NCBI RefSeq assembly: GCF_035984415.1 | Contig: NZ_CP130720.1 | Location: 8,742,001-8,806,000, forward strand | Direction: 5' to 3' | DNA length: 64,000 nt | Source of the DNA: Streptomyces sp. NBC_01296 | GTDB taxonomy: Bacteria > Actinomycetota > Actinomycetes > Streptomycetales > Streptomycetaceae | Shown: positions 61,394-64,000 of the stretch, in pieces | How the letters are laid out: each line of letters begins with the position of its first letter | Position numbering within the stretch: position 1 is the stretch's first letter | Position numbers and translations under genes: made by a program | The notes under the pieces: model-generated | What the model was told of the DNA's origin: nothing | The model's input: only the letters and a program-made list of their open reading frames with translations | The model's database searches: none

Positions 61394-62026
61394 TCACTTG
61401 TCGCAGTGCTCGGCTGGTTCTTGCCGGGCCGGCGCGACGCCGACGTCCTCGCCATCCTTCCTCTCGTTTTCGGCCGCCCGAAGCCCGTCCGGGTCGCGCA
61501 ACCACTGCTGCCCGTCGCTATCGAAGAACTGGACAGCGCGAATCGGTGCCCCGCCCTGCGCAATGCCGTAGCCCTTCAGGAAGTCGTCGATGGCACGAGG
61601 GGAGAAGATCAGCCGGGTGCAGGGCGGGATGGCATCGAAACCCATGAAAACCCATTCGTACTTATCGACACCCGCGTCCGGCGCATAGAACCAGAGGTCG
61701 ACTCGGGTGACCGGGTCCAGCGAGCGATTCGCGACGATCACCGTCTCGCTCATACCGCTGGCGTCCTCGGTCCAGTAACTGACCCGTCCGGCCTGCTGCC
61801 GCCGGTCCCGCTCCAATTGCTTACGCGTAGCGTCCACGCTCGACGATGCCACCGTGGCGCTGAAGAACAGACCGATTGCCGCCGCGACAGCCGACAGGGC
61901 TGCCGCCCAGGGCGCCACGTCGTGGCCGAGGGAACGCGCCTGCCGTGGCGTTGCGCCGGCCGGGGTCCGCCGCCGGAGGGACGACAGCCGCCGTGCCCTG
62001 ACGGTGCGGGAGGTCGCTCGATGCAT
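61394..62026 (-). CDS. Hypothetical membrane-anchored protein
   Basis: 210 residues from ATG 62026 (222 from GTG 62062). A basic N-terminus and one span (PWAAALSAVAAAIGLFFSAT) lead a soluble domain: SYWTEDASGMSETVIVANRS, DPVTRVDLWFYAPDAG, RAVQFFDSDGQQWLRDPDGL. This is a common streptomycete type of unknown function with a beta-sandwich-like C-terminal part. Start uncertain. Confidence 0.65.
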   Translation of the reverse strand: MHRATSRTVRARRLSSLRRRTPAGATPRQARSLGHDVAPWAAALSAVAAAIGLFFSATVASSSVDATRKQLERDRRQQAGRVSYWTEDASGMSETVIVANRSLDPVTRVDLWFYAPDAGVDKYEWVFMGFDAIPPCTRLIFSPRAIDDFLKGYGIAQGGAPIRAVQFFDSDGQQWLRDPDGLRAAENERKDGEDVGVAPARQEPAEHCDK

Positions 62027-62150
62027 GACAACAGCATCGGCCAGAAGTCGCAGCCCGGCCACCGGCTATGCGCCGAGTGCCTCAGCTGGCTGGCTCGGCC
62101 ACTACAGCCTCACTGGCCGCGGTCCATACCGATCTGCTCGTGGACCAAAG

Positions 62151-62966
62151 TCAGGCGGAGGGTGCGCTCCAGTATGCCTGGCCCGGTTCGGGTCGGTGGG
62201 GGGCGAAGAGCTGGGAGACGGTCACGGGGGTGAGGCCGCGCCGCCTCAGACCGTCGATGATCCCGGGCACGGCGGGAACAGTGCCTGGGTACACGTCGTG
62301 CAAGAGGATGATCCCGTTGCGCTGGGCCCCTTGCAGGACACGGCTCGTGATGACCTCGGGATCGTGGTCGCGGTAATCCTTGGCTGTGACGGACCACAGG
62401 ATCTGCGCGAGACCCAGGGAGCGGCAGACCTCGGCGACACTTGGGTTCGTCAGTCCCCGTGGTGGACGCATCAGGGTGGGAGTCCGGCCGGTGAGCTCCT
62501 TGACGCGTTCCTGGAGGAGCATGAGCTCGTGGCGGGTCTCCTCCGCCGATGCCTTGGTCAGGAGCCGGTGCGTCCAGGTGTGGTTGGCCAACTCGTGCCC
62601 CTCAGACGCCTCTCTCCGCACCAGGTCCGGACGGCGGGTCACATTCTTGCCCAGTAGGAAGAACGTCGCGTTGACCCCTTTGGCCTTGAGGATGTCCAGC
62701 AGTCGGGTCGTGTCGGGGCCGGGTCCTGCGTCGAAGGTCAGAGCGACGCACTGAGTCTTTTGGCAGTCGACCGGGTGTGGCTTCTGAGTAATCGGCAAGG
62801 GTGTCGCGCTCGGGGCCGGCCGTGAAACGCGAGAAGAAGCCGGAGGAGTCTTGGCGCCAGGGGCCGAAGCGGGCCGCGCCGAGCCACAGGCGCCAAGGAC
62901 TACGGCCGCGGTTGCGGCGGCCGCTACACCAGTCAGGATTTTTCTAAGACGGCGGTGCGCGCTCAT
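62151..62966 (-). CDS. Polysaccharide deacetylase lipoprotein (NodB domain)
   Basis: 271 residues from ATG 62966. Signal plus lipobox VVLGACGS anchors it outside the membrane, followed by a Ser/Pro/Ala linker. The NodB domain carries LTFDAGPGPDTTRLLDILKA, NHTWTHRLL (zinc His pair), RPPRGLTNPS and GIILLHDVYPG. In the first motif the usual TFDD reads TFDA; this variant is frequent in streptomycetes and the catalytic Asp is kept. It probably removes acetyl groups from peptidoglycan or chitin-like sugars. GTG 62972 is an alternative start. Confidence 0.92.
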   Translation of the reverse strand: MSAHRRLRKILTGVAAAATAAVVLGACGSARPASAPGAKTPPASSRVSRPAPSATPLPITQKPHPVDCQKTQCVALTFDAGPGPDTTRLLDILKAKGVNATFFLLGKNVTRRPDLVRREASEGHELANHTWTHRLLTKASAEETRHELMLLQERVKELTGRTPTLMRPPRGLTNPSVAEVCRSLGLAQILWSVTAKDYRDHDPEVITSRVLQGAQRNGIILLHDVYPGTVPAVPGIIDGLRRRGLTPVTVSQLFAPHRPEPGQAYWSAPSA

Positions 62967-63323
62967 GCTCACAGGACTATCAGTATCAAGGTTACGAAAC
63001 GCACGGCACCCGACACGGCGGAGGCAGCTGGCTCAGGAATGACGTCGTGCACGGTAGATGCGCGACGTCATGCGCAGGCCGTGGTGGATGTAGCCGGCCA
63101 GGCGAGCATGGCGGCCATCCGGGTGCGCAGCACACGGCTGGTGTGGGCGAGAGGGACGAGGGGTCCGGTCCCATGTGGTGACAGCCAGGGCAGTCGTGCG
63201 ACAAGCCGACGGCTGCAGGCACTGGTCCGAGTGCCGTACCGCGGAAGGCGGGGACTGCTGTCCGGCGGCACCGTGGTGGTCAAACGCCAGGTCCGATTCC
63301 CGACAGACCAGTGGGGTCCAGCC
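62967..63323. other. Divergent promoter region
   Basis: About 360 bp between the deacetylase and the glycosyltransferase-like gene. No gene on either strand can be supported; it should hold both promoters. Confidence 0.4.
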
Positions 63324-64000
63324 GTGACGCAGACATCAGCCAGAGCGGGCAACCCGAGGGCACCGCAGCCCCGCTCCCGCAGATACCGGGCGATGGTTCG
63401 CGATGTCCAATGGCCCGCTGGCATCGCGGCGGCGTACACCGTTGCCCAGCTGTTGCTCGTCGTGCCGGGGGCGGGTCTGGGATGGGACGAGGCGGTCTAT
63501 GTCAGCCAGGTCAGCCCGCATGCCCCCGCCGCGTTCTTCAGCGCCCCGCGGGCCCGTGGCATCTCCTTTCTTGTCGCTCCCGTAGTGGGGTTGACGGATT
63601 CGCTGGAGGCGCTCCGCGCCTATCTTGCCGTTCTCTCGGGCGCCGGTCTCCTGCTGTCGATGTGCGTATGGCGTCGGCTCCTCTCTCCCCGTGTCGCCGC
63701 TCTCGCGGGTGCGCTCTTCGCTGGCCTGTGGATCACCATGCTCTACGGCTCGCAGGCCATGCCCAACCTGTGGGTCGCGTACGGGGCGCTGATCGCGGTT
63801 GGCTGTTTCCTGAGAGCGGCGCAGGACCGTTCGGACCGTGCGGCGCTGGCCGGTCTCGGCGCAGCTGTGGCCTTCACCGCGCTCATGCGGCCGGGTGACG
63901 CGTTCTGGCTCCTCTTGCCGCTCTTTGGTGCCGCGTTGTCCGTTCGGGCGTGGCGGCGTCCGGCCGTGCTGCTCGTGCTGGTTGCGGGAGCGGTCCTCGG
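63324..64000 (+). CDS. Membrane glycosyltransferase, GT39/ArnT-like (partial)
   Basis: Open to the right edge; at least 225 residues from GTG 63324. After a basic start comes a first span (AAAYTVAQLLLVVPGAGLGW) and the loop motif WDEAVYVSQ, whose acidic pair is the catalytic-site mark of GT-C enzymes. Further spans include LRAYLAVLSGAGLLLSMCVW, AALAGALFAGLWITMLYGSQ and ALAGLGAAVAFTALMRPGDA. Such enzymes move sugars from polyprenyl phosphates to extracytoplasmic acceptors. The gene is not complete in the window. Confidence 0.8.
   Translation, partial: MTQTSARAGNPRAPQPRSRRYRAMVRDVQWPAGIAAAYTVAQLLLVVPGAGLGWDEAVYVSQVSPHAPAAFFSAPRARGISFLVAPVVGLTDSLEALRAYLAVLSGAGLLLSMCVWRRLLSPRVAALAGALFAGLWITMLYGSQAMPNLWVAYGALIAVGCFLRAAQDRSDRAALAGLGAAVAFTALMRPGDAFWLLLPLFGAALSVRAWRRPAVLLVLVAGAVL

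Noticed and set aside
62992..63439. Minus-strand frames in the divergent promoter region
   Set aside because: They run antisense into the glycosyltransferase 5' end and show no protein-like pattern.

Overview
The window is very GC-rich, with strong G/C bias at third codon positions, GTG and TTG starts, frequent 4-base GTGA overlaps between genes, and actinobacterial families (C- ribosomal protein paralogues, an effector-associated protein next to a caspase/WD40 NTPase, DUF5958, DUF6247, a SCO6745-like protein). This points to a Streptomyces-type actinomycete. The many broken genes and transposase remnants suggest an accessory chromosome arm or a plasmid-like region. No tRNA, rRNA or CRISPR array was seen.

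Region 1 (1-6.9 kb) is a zinc-starvation island. Zinc-free (C-) paralogues of S18, L31, L33, L32, S14 and L28 are grouped with a zur gene, a complete CobW-type GTPase, a CobW-like protein without a P-loop, and a free-standing CobW C-terminal domain. Four Zur-like sites sit ahead of the transcription units. A decayed P1B-type metal ATPase borders the island.

Region 2 (7.3-30.5 kb) is a run of small metabolic units, mostly a divergent regulator plus oxidoreductase, hydrolase or SnoaL-fold genes: XRE/aldo-keto reductase, HxlR/SDR/SnoaL, AraC/NmrA-like/SnoaL, TetR/hydrolase/MBL, GlxA-like AraC/HD, DoxX, YceI, a second SDR, a split double-SnoaL gene, an F420-reductase-like gene, an I36-like secreted protein and a GH15 glucoamylase. 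The XRE/aldo-keto pair lies inside a 2.56 kb unit with perfect 22-bp terminal inverted repeats and an 8-bp flanking direct repeat, but no transposase: it looks like a gene-carrying non-autonomous transposon.

Region 3 (30.8-48.5 kb) mixes debris with conflict-type systems. Debris includes an IS701 transposase joined to an aldo-keto reductase tail, IS481 and IS5 pieces, a three-part chimera, and a 143-bp MITE-like element. The conflict candidates are (a) two divergent vWA-domain proteins next to a small protein that shares a C-terminal 'SGxFSGPV' motif with one of them, and (b) an EACC1-like protein translationally coupled to a 1511-residue caspase/STAND/transmembrane/WD40 protein, followed by a TPR tail.

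Region 4 (48.5-64 kb) holds small unknown genes, a kinase-like protein with a TTG start behind a frameshifted gene, a possible DUF6247 toxin-antitoxin pair, DUF5958, a barstar-domain immunity-like protein, a HEAT-repeat protein, a TIGR02391/HEPN-like protein with an Rx4H motif, a lipid-anchored polysaccharide deacetylase, and the start of a membrane glycosyltransferase that runs off the right edge. Several perfect hairpins separate these genes.
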